Positions 35,662 through 43,537 of a DNA stretch of 64,000 bases are shown one piece after another; position 1 is the stretch's first letter, and each line of letters begins with the position of its first letter. Below the pieces are notes generated by a model that saw only the letters and a list, made by a program, of their open reading frames with translations, did no database searches and had not been told where the DNA came from. A program made the translations under genes and the position numbers. This DNA is from Novosphingobium sediminis (GTDB lineage Bacteria; Pseudomonadota; Alphaproteobacteria; Sphingomonadales; Sphingomonadaceae): assembly GCF_007991615.1 (NCBI RefSeq), contig NZ_BJYR01000018.1, positions 62,001 to 126,000 on the forward strand. Reading direction: 5' to 3'.

Positions 35662-36473
35662 CACTCGATCTCGATCACCAGTTGGCCAAGCGGTAGCGGC
35701 TGCGTGCTGCAATAGACCGGGCCGACGTAAATCCCCTTGGGCTGGTCATGCGGCACGATCACCATGACCGCGAGGCCATGCCCGGTCGGATGCAATTCGA
35801 ACGCAATACTCGTGATCGGAGCCGCACCCCCGCCGTGTGCGACGAGGCTGTCGCAGGCAATCTGATCGGCCCCGGTCGGCACTTGCGGGCGGGCGACCGA
35901 CTTCGTGTGTGCCCGCGCAGTGTGCTTGCCATTGAACTGGACGTGCAAGTGGAGCTCGTCCAGAGCCGCAGCGTGATGCGGAGCCGGCTTCGGAGCGGCA
36001 TGGTGGGGCGCAGGTTCGACCTTGGGCGCATGGAAGGCTGGCACATGGGTCGATCCCGGCGGCGGCGGTGTCATCATGCCGTCGGCCTGCCGCAGCAGCG
36101 CCTCGCAGATGTCGAACGTCGCGCTGCTGAGCTGCCGCGCAAGGCCGAGCAGATTGGCGGCCATGTGCCGCACATCATCGGGCACATCGCGCACGTTGTA
36201 GGCGCCGACGCGGAACTGCTCGGCTGCCTTGCGGCCTTGCCCGATGGTTTCGCTCAGCACGTCGTAGGCAGACCGCACCGAGCTCGCGACCGCCTCGTTG
36301 ACGGTGTGGACGTCCTTGTCGTGGGTGCCCGGATCGGGTGCCGGTGCGGCGGGTTCGGCGACTGGTTCGGGCGGCACGCCGGTGGATGGCTTGCGCTGCG
36401 GCGCGGTGCGGGCCGCCTCAGGGCGCGTGATCCGTTCAGCGGGCGCTCGGTCGTGGTTCTCAGGGGTGGTCAT
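35661..36473 (-). CDS. Phasin-like protein with C-terminal beta domain, unknown role
   Basis: A 270-residue protein in three parts: a Pro/Ala-rich N-terminus (~1-55), an amphipathic helical segment (~57-130, HTVNEAVASSVRSAYDVLSE onward) like granule-coating phasins, a His/Pro-rich linker with APHHAA and PAPHHAA repeats, and a C-terminal ~95-residue beta-rich domain ending VYCSTQPLPLGQLVIEIE. No catalytic motif is seen. It may coat or bind a hydrophobic product. ATG 36473 overlaps the oxidoreductase end by 14 nt; the longer in-frame extension is rejected. Confidence 0.6.
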   Translation of the reverse strand: MTTPENHDRAPAERITRPEAARTAPQRKPSTGVPPEPVAEPAAPAPDPGTHDKDVHTVNEAVASSVRSAYDVLSETIGQGRKAAEQFRVGAYNVRDVPDDVRHMAANLLGLARQLSSATFDICEALLRQADGMMTPPPPGSTHVPAFHAPKVEPAPHHAAPKPAPHHAAALDELHLHVQFNGKHTARAHTKSVARPQVPTGADQIACDSLVAHGGGAAPITSIAFELHPTGHGLAVMVIVPHDQPKGIYVGPVYCSTQPLPLGQLVIEIE

Positions 36474-38613
36474 AGGCGATGATATCCTTGAGGTCCGGCG
36501 CACCGGAAATGGCGTGGGCAGCCAGCAGTCCCGACATGACCGCCCCTTCAACGCAGCCGGAGTGGAAGCCGCTGTCGGTCCAGTCTCCGGCAATGGTGAG
36601 ATTGTCATAAGTCCGGTCGAGCGGCGAGATGCGGCTGCGCCAGCTGCCCGGTGTGTGGATCACGTAGCGGTCGGAAGGGTTGAGGTTGGCGCGCCAGTAT
36701 TGCGTGCCGAAGCGCGCGGGGCCTTCTGGCTCCGGTCCGCCACTTTCGTCGGCCTTGAGCACTTCCCAGCGGAATTGCCCGGCGGCGTCGTAGGCCCCCG
36801 GCCAGATCGCGCGGACCGGACCTTCGAGGAAACTCTCGGCATTGGCGCGCACTTCGGCATCCCGTGCCGGCTGATAGGTCATGTCGCCCTCTGCCGGTGG
36901 CTCCGGCGGATCAGGCAGCACGGCGCAGAAATAGACCGAGGTCTTGGGCGGCCGTTTCCACGCTTCCTCGGGCACGACATGCGCCATGTCGCACCAGGTA
37001 TCGAACGGCTTTGCGAACGCGCCGGTGATATAGGCCGGGCCCGGCCAACCGAGCGCTTCAAGGTCTTCGTCGAGCCACACCTGAAACGCCTGGCTGGCGA
37101 CCGTCTTCACATCGCGGCACATCGCCTGCCAGCGCGGATCGCGCGCGACGATGCCGTTCGCGCAATGCGGCACCGCGCCGATGCCGACACCGAGCACGAC
37201 CATGTCGAAATCGCGCTGGACCTCTAGCACGGTCTCGCCCTCGCGCCGGCGGTCCCAGTGCGATTCGAACTTGCGGCCCTCGGCCAGCAGTTCCTTCCCC
37301 CGCTTGAGTTGCGCGTAGTCTGGAGCAGAGGGCCAGCACGGACGGCCCTGCACATCGACCAGCGGCTGGTATTCGCCGCCGCCCTTGATGTGCGCCTGAA
37401 CATCGAACTTGAGCCGCGCCGCGTGCGAGCCTGCCTCATCCAGCTCGATATCAGTGAGCCGGTGGAAAAAGCGGAAGTCCACGCCGCGTTCCTTGAGCGC
37501 GGTATAGAGCGGCGCGAAGACAACATCGCCCATCCCGGCGCGCATCCGCCACATGAACGCGCCTCGATAGCCGAAGAAGGTGCGCAAGGTGCCGCGCAGG
37601 CCTTGCCCGGCGGAAAGGCGCGGCTTCTCCGGATCGCCGTCCTCGTAGCCCATCGAAAGATCGTACAGCCCGCGCAGAAACGGCGATTGCAGCGAGCGCA
37701 GCGAAGCGCCGTTCATGCGCATCCATTCGCGGCACTCGCAATCGTCGATCGCATCAAGCCCGCGCGGATCGAACATGATGCCATAGCGCAGGAAGCCGGT
37801 CAGCGTGGCGAGCGTGAGATCGGCGATCTCCCACAGGAAGCGCAGCCGGTCATCGGCGAGGAAGCGGTCCTCGATCCATTGGCGCAGCGGTACGGCGACC
37901 GCGTCCACCGCCGTCATCAGGATGCCCGCTGTTGCCGAGCTCACCGAACGGACCAACGCTGCCAGCACGGCGAGCACTTCTGACAGCGCGGCGGCCGAAG
38001 CGAACAGGCCCATGCGCGCCAGTTCGCTGATCCGCGCGGCCAGTTCAGCCGGGCTTGCCGGCCCGGTCGCATCGGCCTTGTCGAAGCGGGTGACGAGGCC
38101 TTGCCCGTCGACCGTGGTATCGAGCACCAGCGCGCGGAGGAGATCGAAGGCGCCCGCCATGTAGTATTGCAGGCTGAACACCGCATCGGGCGCGAGCGGA
38201 TCGCCGGGATAGCCCGCGCGCGGCGGCATGTGGACCTGCCACCGCTGGAATCCGCCCTTCTCGCTGGCGGAGCACAGCGCGATGTCGTTTTCCTGCGTCC
38301 AGGCGTCGCGGAAGTCGCCGTAGAGATGGCCAAGGCCTTTGGCGTCCAGTTCGGCATGGCAGGCGCGCATCATGCGGAAGGCGTTGTCGTAGAAGCCGAG
38401 CCAGATGTGCAGGCCATGCTCCTCGATGCGTCCGTTCTCACCCCGGCCCGAGGCGCCCTTGCCGCCCAGCCGCCAGCCTTCCTGATAGACGGTGACGTGG
38501 TAGCGCCCGCGGTGATGCGGTGCCGTCAGCTCCCACGCCGCAGCCATCGATGCGCAGCCGCCACCGATGATGGCAACACGGATGCGCGAACGGGACGAGG
38601 AGGCAGCGCTCAG
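36460..38613 (-). CDS. FAD/NAD(P)-binding amine-oxidase/phytoene-desaturase-type oxidoreductase
   Basis: A 717-residue flavoprotein if begun at CTG 38613. The first ATG (38547) would cut off the Rossmann motif RVAIIGGGCAS (12-22), so the true start is upstream. No ATG, GTG or TTG exists in frame there, but CTG 38613 has GGAGG five bases before it (38619-38623). EEHGLHIWLGFYDNAF and a C-terminal FAD signature (IAGDWTDSGFHSGCVEGA) match carotenoid-desaturase-like oxidoreductases. It is the first gene of the operon and may desaturate or isomerise the polyprenyl product. A frameshift near the start is the alternative. Confidence 0.75.
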   Translation of the reverse strand: MSAASSSRSRIRVAIIGGGCASMAAAWELTAPHHRGRYHVTVYQEGWRLGGKGASGRGENGRIEEHGLHIWLGFYDNAFRMMRACHAELDAKGLGHLYGDFRDAWTQENDIALCSASEKGGFQRWQVHMPPRAGYPGDPLAPDAVFSLQYYMAGAFDLLRALVLDTTVDGQGLVTRFDKADATGPASPAELAARISELARMGLFASAAALSEVLAVLAALVRSVSSATAGILMTAVDAVAVPLRQWIEDRFLADDRLRFLWEIADLTLATLTGFLRYGIMFDPRGLDAIDDCECREWMRMNGASLRSLQSPFLRGLYDLSMGYEDGDPEKPRLSAGQGLRGTLRTFFGYRGAFMWRMRAGMGDVVFAPLYTALKERGVDFRFFHRLTDIELDEAGSHAARLKFDVQAHIKGGGEYQPLVDVQGRPCWPSAPDYAQLKRGKELLAEGRKFESHWDRRREGETVLEVQRDFDMVVLGVGIGAVPHCANGIVARDPRWQAMCRDVKTVASQAFQVWLDEDLEALGWPGPAYITGAFAKPFDTWCDMAHVVPEEAWKRPPKTSVYFCAVLPDPPEPPAEGDMTYQPARDAEVRANAESFLEGPVRAIWPGAYDAAGQFRWEVLKADESGGPEPEGPARFGTQYWRANLNPSDRYVIHTPGSWRSRISPLDRTYDNLTIAGDWTDSGFHSGCVEGAVMSGLLAAHAISGAPDLKDIIAYDHP

Positions 38614-38660
38614 GGATGCCTCCGCATCAGCAGCGTTGCGTTTGCATCTGGCCGTATCAT
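38610..38660 (-). CDS. 16-codon leader ORF coupled to the oxidoreductase
   Basis: ATG 38660 follows a near-perfect GAGGAGG (38672-38666) with 5-nt spacing. It encodes 16 residues (MIRPDANATLLMRRHP) and ends at TGA 38612-38610, which overlaps the CTG start of the oxidoreductase as CTGA. It may be a leader peptide for coupled translation, or the true N-terminus if the sequence holds a frameshift. Confidence 0.5.
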   Translation of the reverse strand: MIRPDANATLLMRRHP

Positions 38661-38685
38661 ACCCGCCTCCTCGACTAAGTATTCA

Positions 38686-38695
38686 TGCTTGGTAG
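38686..38695 (-). promoter_or_regulatory. CTACCAAGCA motif before the six-gene operon
   Basis: On the minus strand CTACCAAGCATGAATACTTAG begins 26 nt before the leader SD. ACCAAG and CTTAGT form an imperfect dyad. The 10-mer is shared with 19543-19552. Confidence 0.3.
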
Positions 38696-38752
38696 AAAAA
38701 GTCCATCGCTGTCGGGACATACGTAGCCAATCTGGATTCGAAACGCGCGATC

Positions 38753-38778
38753 GGGCCGGGAGCATGTGCTCCCGGCCC
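38753..38778 (-). terminator. Hairpin terminator of the first UrcA gene
   Basis: GGGCCGGGAGCA and TGCTCCCGGCCC are perfect 12-bp arms with almost no loop, 34 bp beyond the UrcA stop. It is almost the same stem as at 39379-39411. Confidence 0.7.
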
Positions 38779-38811
38779 GTGCTGGCCGGCGTGGCGATCG
38801 GGAAAAGTTGC

Positions 38812-39147
38812 TCAGCGCTGGGCGAGCATCTGATCCGAGTGCGTGCGGACGGCGGCGAGCGCAGCGGTGCGGGCCTTGGCGCGGCAGGCGTTGATCGCGA
38901 TGCGCTCTTCGAGCGAGATCGTGCCGGTCGAAGTGCCGCAGACGCGGTTCACGGCGCCCGAGATGCGGGCCTTGAGCGTCGACATGCCTTCGTCGCTCGA
39001 GAGGTTGAGATCGCCGGTGCTCACGACTGCGACCTGGATGGTCGCATCCTCTGTTACCGGAGCCGCCTTGGCGAGGGCGGGGATCAGCATTGCCGCAAGG
39101 ACGACGGTGGTGGCGATGATGGCGGCGGGGATCATGTTGGACTTCAT
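38812..39147 (-). CDS. UrcA-family secreted protein
   Basis: A 111-residue protein with a signal peptide (cleavage near LAKA) and the UrcA core: VSTGDLNLSSDEGMSTLKAR, AVNRVCGT, then NACRAKA, giving two conserved cysteines likely to form a disulfide. The function of the family is unknown; it is common in Sphingomonadales and Caulobacterales. GAGGAG precedes ATG 39147; the longer upstream frame lacks a site. A paralogue lies 300 bp away. Confidence 0.85.
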   Translation of the reverse strand: MKSNMIPAAIIATTVVLAAMLIPALAKAAPVTEDATIQVAVVSTGDLNLSSDEGMSTLKARISGAVNRVCGTSTGTISLEERIAINACRAKARTAALAAVRTHSDQMLAQR

Positions 39148-39378
39148 GGTGGCTCTCCTCTGGGAATTCGGCGGTTCGCGCTGCCGATGAATTGCTTCTA
39201 GGAGGCCTGCGTCATGGCCAGCGCCAAGCGTGCGTGAGCCAAACGTCAAAAGTGCATCGGCCGTGAAAAAATGGCGTTCGCCTGGCAAAGATAGGTGAAG
39301 AGCGCGCGAAGCGCTTCGTCAGCTGCGCCGGCGCCAGCATGAAAGCCCGATCGCTGCGGCAACGAGCGGTCATACGCG

Positions 39379-39411
39379 AAAGGGCCGGGAGCGTTGTGCT
39401 CCCGGCCCTTT
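39379..39411 (-). terminator. Hairpin terminator of the second UrcA gene
   Basis: AAAGGGCCGGGAGC and GCTCCCGGCCCTTT are 14-bp perfect arms around GTTGT. On the minus strand the stem ends in TTT, just beyond the UrcA stop at 39444. Confidence 0.75.
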
Positions 39412-39443
39412 GCTGACCGTTGTGGCGATGTGGTGTGTGGGGA

Positions 39444-39767
39444 TCAGCTTTGCGCTAGCATCTGACCCTCACGAATCCGCGCAACCGCGAGAGCGGTATT
39501 GCGGGTCTTGGCACGGCACACCGTGATGGCGTGACGTTCCTCGATGCTGATCGCACCGGTTGCAGTGCCGCAAACCCGGTTGACGGCGCCCGTGATGCGG
39601 GCGTTGAGCGTCGACTGGCCTTCCGGCGAAGCGAGGTTGAGATCAGACGTGCGGACCACCGCGACGCTCTGTTCCATGCCATCCGAAGCGGTGGCCGCAG
39701 CGGCCAGCGAAGGCGCAAGCGCCGAGGCAAGTATGAAAGCGGCGGTTAAGAAACTCCTTTGGGACAT
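39444..39767 (-). CDS. UrcA-family secreted protein (paralogue)
   Basis: A 107-residue protein with signal peptide (FILASALAPSLAAAA), then RTSDLNLASPEGQSTLNARI, AVNRVCGT and VCRAKTRNTAL. The core is clearly homologous to the product of 38812-39147. AAGGAGAG precedes ATG 39767. Each copy has its own terminator, so they are separate transcription units formed by duplication. Confidence 0.85.
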   Translation of the reverse strand: MSQRSFLTAAFILASALAPSLAAAATASDGMEQSVAVVRTSDLNLASPEGQSTLNARITGAVNRVCGTATGAISIEERHAITVCRAKTRNTALAVARIREGQMLAQS

Positions 39768-39999
39768 TATTTGCTCTCCTTTCGGTTTCGGCGCCGAACT
39801 CCCCCCGAGGGTCTCGGGGTGAAGCCACGTCGGTTCCGATGGCCCTGTTCTAGGAGTGGTGCGTCAAACGAGGCGCGAGCCGAGCGTCAATCGACCGTTA
39901 AAAATGCCCTGCCGTTAAGAAATGCAGCTGAAAATGCAGCGTGAAAATGCGCTGCGGCTGATGACGTGAAGCCGCTTTGTGACGAGCACAAAAGGAAAA

Positions 40000-40025
40000 G
40001 GCCCGGCCTCTTGCGAGGCCGGGCC
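40000..40025 (-). terminator. Strong rho-independent terminator of the polyproline gene
   Basis: GGCCCGGCCTC and GAGGCCGGGCC are perfect 11-bp arms around TTGC. On the minus strand the stem is followed directly by TTTTCCTTTT. It lies 28 bp past the stop at 40054. Confidence 0.88.
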
Positions 40026-40053
40026 GTCCCGTTGTTGGCAATGAAGAAAGCGA

Positions 40054-40503
40054 TCAGCCGCCGGGGCTGTCGTTGTTCTCGCTCGAACCGATGATCGCAC
40101 CGATACCGCCACCCAGAGCAGCCCCACCGAGGAGGAAGCCCATATTGGGGTGATAGCCGACCTTGGGGGGCGGCGGAGGCGGAGGCGGGGGAGGCGGCGG
40201 AGGCGGGGGAGGAGGCGGCGGCGGCGGAGGCGGCGGGGGAGGCGGCGGAGGCGGCGGCGGCGGGGGAGCCGGCGTCGTCGTCGTCGTCGTCACGGTGTTC
40301 GTCTTGGGAAGGTACCGAGCCGACCGCGTACGCTTGTGCTTGCCCTTGCGAGCAACACCTTTCTTCTTCCAGTTCTTCTTGTGCACCTTGTGCTTGGTCG
40401 GCGCGCCGGCATCGGCGAAGACCATCACAGGGGCGGCAATGAGCGATGCTGCAGCAACTGCACACATTGCCCTGGCAATAAAGCCGACAGGGGGATTGGC
40501 CAT
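40054..40503 (-). CDS. Secreted polyproline protein with glycine-zipper-like tail
   Basis: A 149-residue protein. N-terminal signal peptide (AVAASLIAAPVMVFA region), a basic stretch rich in Lys/Arg (~40-68), six threonines, then 34 consecutive prolines and a short C-terminal segment GFLLGGAALGGGIGAIIG able to insert in a membrane. It resembles periplasm-spanning Pro-rich proteins. GGAG before ATG 40503 sets the start. Its own terminator and an AT-rich upstream gap indicate a single-gene unit. I do not recognise a named family. Confidence 0.7.
   Translation of the reverse strand: MANPPVGFIARAMCAVAAASLIAAPVMVFADAGAPTKHKVHKKNWKKKGVARKGKHKRTRSARYLPKTNTVTTTTTTPAPPPPPPPPPPPPPPPPPPPPPPPPPPPPPPPPPPKVGYHPNMGFLLGGAALGGGIGAIIGSSENNDSPGG
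40165..40266. repeat. 102-bp polyproline-coding GGC/GGA microsatellite
   Basis: Thirty-four in-frame proline codons appear on the plus strand as a pure G-rich tract of GGC, GGA and GGG units. Such repeats can slip by whole codons and the G-rich strand can form quadruplexes. Confidence 0.9.
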
Positions 40504-40825
40504 CTTTCTACTCCACAAAAAAGCGGCGCCTCGCGAGCGGCGAAGGGTAATTGGCGAATGTTTTTATTGGACCCCAGTCCACGTATGGACCCTCAGGAAG
40601 ATTACCTAACATACATGTTATGCGTTCGCAAAGGGCGAAAAACCAACTGGCTCGCATTTGCAGTAAGACATTATAATATAGATGAAATTTATGTTCAGTT
40701 TCGAATGAAAACCGCTTTGTTGCTGTTACGATACGATTTTGTATGATCAATACGCTGTGGTTAACGGCTGGCGCGACTTGGCTTGATATAGGCGGTTTAA
40801 TTTAAATATATCAATATCTTGATTG
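40504..40825. promoter_or_regulatory. AT-rich intergenic region
   Basis: This 322-bp gap is far richer in A+T than the rest of the window. It holds the dyad TAACAT-AC-ATGTTA (40607-40620) and AT runs such as ATTATAATATAG and TTTAATTTAAATATATC. It must contain the promoter of the polyproline gene (minus) and the 3' end of the efflux operon. I see no gene or RNA family in it. Confidence 0.5.
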
Positions 40826-42349
40826 TCAGTGAGCGGCACTGAGATCGATCTCGCTGCGCGGTCGTGGCGCTATCCAGACGATCATCGCTGCAAGTGCGAA
40901 CAAGCCGGTGCAGCCCCAGAATATCGCGTTTGTGGCGAGAGTTACGCTCTCTGTCTGGACGATTCGCTCCAGGATCATCCGTCCTTGCTCGGTGGTAAAT
41001 CCAAAACCTTGCGGAAGAGGGTGAGCAAGGCCTGCAAGGTTCTCGTGCGCCATTTTTGCCTCGCGTTCCCAAAGCGTTGTGGCGAGCGAAGTGGCAAATG
41101 CTCCTGCCAGTGTGCGCGCGAAGTTCTGCAATCCCGCAGCCGAGGCGGTCTGATCCGGGCGGACCGATCCCAGCGCCAGCGAAGTCGTGCCAATGAAGAA
41201 AAAGGGCATGCCGAACCCTTGCAGGAACTGCGGCAGCGAGATGGTGAAGAAGTCCATCTGGCTTGCCCAGCCGGTGCGCAGCAGCGATACGAGGCCGAGC
41301 CAGACGACGCCGAACGTGATCAGCTTGCGCACGTCATACCTTGACATCAACCCTGCGGCGACCGGCGACATGAGCACCGCCAGAACGCCGACGAAGGCCG
41401 TTGCATAGCCGGCATAAGTCGCGGTGTAGCCAAGGTTGGTCTGGAGGAAGAGCGGTACGACCACGATGGCTGAAAAGAACCCGGCGTAGGCGATGCTCTG
41501 GGCGGCCACCGCGGCGCTATAGCCGCGCTGCCGGAAAACCGAGAGGTCGACGACCGGGTTGGCTTCGGTCAGTTCCCAGATCAGGAACGCGGCGAACCCG
41601 ATCACCGCGATCACTGCAAGCGTGCAGATGAATGAACTGGCGAACCAATCGGCGTTGCGCCCCTCGTCGAGCACGATCTGCAGCGCGCCCACCCAGATCA
41701 CCAGCAGCGCAAGGCCGATGTAGTCGATCGGTCGCTGCACGGTCGGGGTTTCGAACGGCAGGAGATAGCGCAGCGCAAACACAAGGCAGAACGTGACAAT
41801 CGGCAGGTTGATGAAGAAGATCCAGTGCCAGCTCCAGTCGTCGGAGATGGTGCCGCCGAAGATCGGGCCGAGGATCGGCGCGACGACGACCGTCATGCTC
41901 CACAGCCCCAGCGCCATTCCCACTTTTTCCGGCGGGAAGATGCGGGTCAACAGCGTCTGCGACATCGGCATGATCGGCCCGCCGCTGAGGCCCTGGAAGA
42001 TGCGGAACACGATCAGCGCCTCGAGGCTGCGTGAAACCCCGCAGAGCAGCGAGAACAACGCAAATCCGGTGATCGCAGTGAGGAACACGCGCACCGCGCC
42101 AAACCGCGCGGCGAGCCAGCCGGACAGCGGCACACAGATCGCCTCGGCCACGGAGTAGGACGTGATCGCCCAAGTCCCCTGCGAGGGCGACACGGCGAGG
42201 CTGCCCGCGATGTGCGGCACCGAGACGTTGGCGATGGTGATGTCGAGCACCACCACGAAGTTGGCGAGCGCAAGGCTGAAGGCGGCCAGCAGGAGCGGCC
42301 ACCCCTTCAGCCGCGGAAGCTCGGCCCCCGGCGCAGCAGCACCGCTCAC
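40826..42349 (-). CDS. DHA2-family MFS drug transporter (EmrB-like)
   Basis: A 507-residue, 14-helix major facilitator. Motif C-like GLWSMTVVVAPILGPIFGG and the helix-1 motif VLDITIANVSVPHIAG are the DHA2 signatures. It pumps hydrophobic compounds across the inner membrane using protons, together with the adaptor and outer-membrane protein encoded just upstream. GTG 42349 starts one base after the adaptor stop; it is the last gene of the operon. Confidence 0.93.
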   Translation of the reverse strand: MSGAAAPGAELPRLKGWPLLLAAFSLALANFVVVLDITIANVSVPHIAGSLAVSPSQGTWAITSYSVAEAICVPLSGWLAARFGAVRVFLTAITGFALFSLLCGVSRSLEALIVFRIFQGLSGGPIMPMSQTLLTRIFPPEKVGMALGLWSMTVVVAPILGPIFGGTISDDWSWHWIFFINLPIVTFCLVFALRYLLPFETPTVQRPIDYIGLALLVIWVGALQIVLDEGRNADWFASSFICTLAVIAVIGFAAFLIWELTEANPVVDLSVFRQRGYSAAVAAQSIAYAGFFSAIVVVPLFLQTNLGYTATYAGYATAFVGVLAVLMSPVAAGLMSRYDVRKLITFGVVWLGLVSLLRTGWASQMDFFTISLPQFLQGFGMPFFFIGTTSLALGSVRPDQTASAAGLQNFARTLAGAFATSLATTLWEREAKMAHENLAGLAHPLPQGFGFTTEQGRMILERIVQTESVTLATNAIFWGCTGLFALAAMIVWIAPRPRSEIDLSAAH

Positions 42350-42350
42350 C

Positions 42351-43523
42351 TCACTTTGCTCCGGTATCGATCGTCGCGGTCATCGAAAGGCCGACACGCA
42401 GCGGGTGCGCCTTCAGTTCCTTCGGATCGAGCGCGACGCGCACGGGCAGGCGCTGCACCACCTTGATCCAGTTGCCGGTGGCGTTCTGCGCCGGAATCAG
42501 CGCCTGCGCCGATCCGGTGCTGCCCGAGAAGCCGACCACGCGGCCGTGATAGACCACGCCCGAGCCATAGAGGTCTGACGTCAGCTCGACCGGCTGGCCC
42601 GGCGCCACGCGGCGCAGCTGGCCTTCCTTGAAGTTCGCGTCGACATGCGCCTCGCCGAGCGGGACGACCGTCATCAGCACCGTACCGGCCGCGACGCGCT
42701 GGCCTACCTGCACATTGCGCTGGGTGACGATGCCATCGACCGGCGAGCGGATCACCGTCCGCGTCAGATCGAGCTTGGCGCGATCGAGCCGGGCCTTGGC
42801 CGCCAGCACGTCCGGGTTTTCGGTGGGTGCGGTGGTGCCAACGAGCGCGGCATTGGCGTTTGATTGTCCTTCAGCCGACCCGCGAGAGGCCCGCGCCTGC
42901 GCAAGGTCTGCCTCGGCCACCGCCAGTTGGCCCTGGGCCGCCGCAAACGCATTGCGCGCGCTCGAAAGCTCTTCACCGGAAACCGCGCCGCCCGAAACCA
43001 GCGCCTCGCGCCGGGTCAGATCGAGCCGCGCCCTGGCGAGGTTGGCCGAGGCAACGCCGACCAGCGCCTGCTTGCGGCGGATGTCCGCATCGCTCGCCTG
43101 CACCTGAGCGGCGAGCGCGGTGCCCGTCTCGACCGTCTGGTTCACGCGCCGCAGCGCCTGCGCGACGGCGGCTTCGGCTTCGGCCACGGCGATCTTCGCG
43201 TCGGACGGATCAAGCTCGAGCAGCACGTCGCCCTTCTTCACCTGCATCGTGTCGACCGCAGCCACCCGGATCACCGTTCCGGCGGAAAGCGCAGTCACCG
43301 GCGCAATCTCGGCCGCGACATAGGCATTGTCGGTTTCGACATAGCGACCGCCGAACAGCGCCTCATAGCCGCCATAGACCACCGCCACCGCCAGCACGAC
43401 GCCGCCGAGAATGGTAAAGCCGCGCTTGCGCTTTGCAGCGGCATCGCTTGTCGGCGTGGGGGGAGGGGGCGGGGCCATGGGTTCGGTCTCTTCGAGCATG
43501 ATCTGGGGGTCGCGGTCAGCCAT
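42351..43523 (-). CDS. Periplasmic adaptor (HlyD/EmrA family)
   Basis: A 390-residue membrane-fusion protein: Pro-rich cytoplasmic tail, one transmembrane helix (~FTILGGVVLAVAVVYGGY), a lipoyl half-motif, long coiled-coil hairpin (~110-210), the second lipoyl half (VRSP-like IRSPVDGIVTQRNVQVGQRV), and the beta-barrel with ENxKEGQL-like NFKEGQL. It links the MFS pump to the outer-membrane factor. ATG 43523 follows GAAAGAG; an in-frame TTG at 43541 is possible. Confidence 0.92.
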   Translation of the reverse strand: MADRDPQIMLEETEPMAPPPPPTPTSDAAAKRKRGFTILGGVVLAVAVVYGGYEALFGGRYVETDNAYVAAEIAPVTALSAGTVIRVAAVDTMQVKKGDVLLELDPSDAKIAVAEAEAAVAQALRRVNQTVETGTALAAQVQASDADIRRKQALVGVASANLARARLDLTRREALVSGGAVSGEELSSARNAFAAAQGQLAVAEADLAQARASRGSAEGQSNANAALVGTTAPTENPDVLAAKARLDRAKLDLTRTVIRSPVDGIVTQRNVQVGQRVAAGTVLMTVVPLGEAHVDANFKEGQLRRVAPGQPVELTSDLYGSGVVYHGRVVGFSGSTGSAQALIPAQNATGNWIKVVQRLPVRVALDPKELKAHPLRVGLSMTATIDTGAK

Positions 43524-43537
43524 AGGGTGCTCTTTCG

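Noticed and set aside
31381-38613. Classification of the operon as a carotenoid cluster
   Set aside because: There is no phytoene synthase or cyclase, and the ADC-fold and phasin-like genes do not belong to known carotenoid pathways.
40163-40609. Polyglycine frame opposite the polyproline gene
   Set aside because: It is the reverse reading of the proline tract, has no ribosome site and continues into unrelated sequence.
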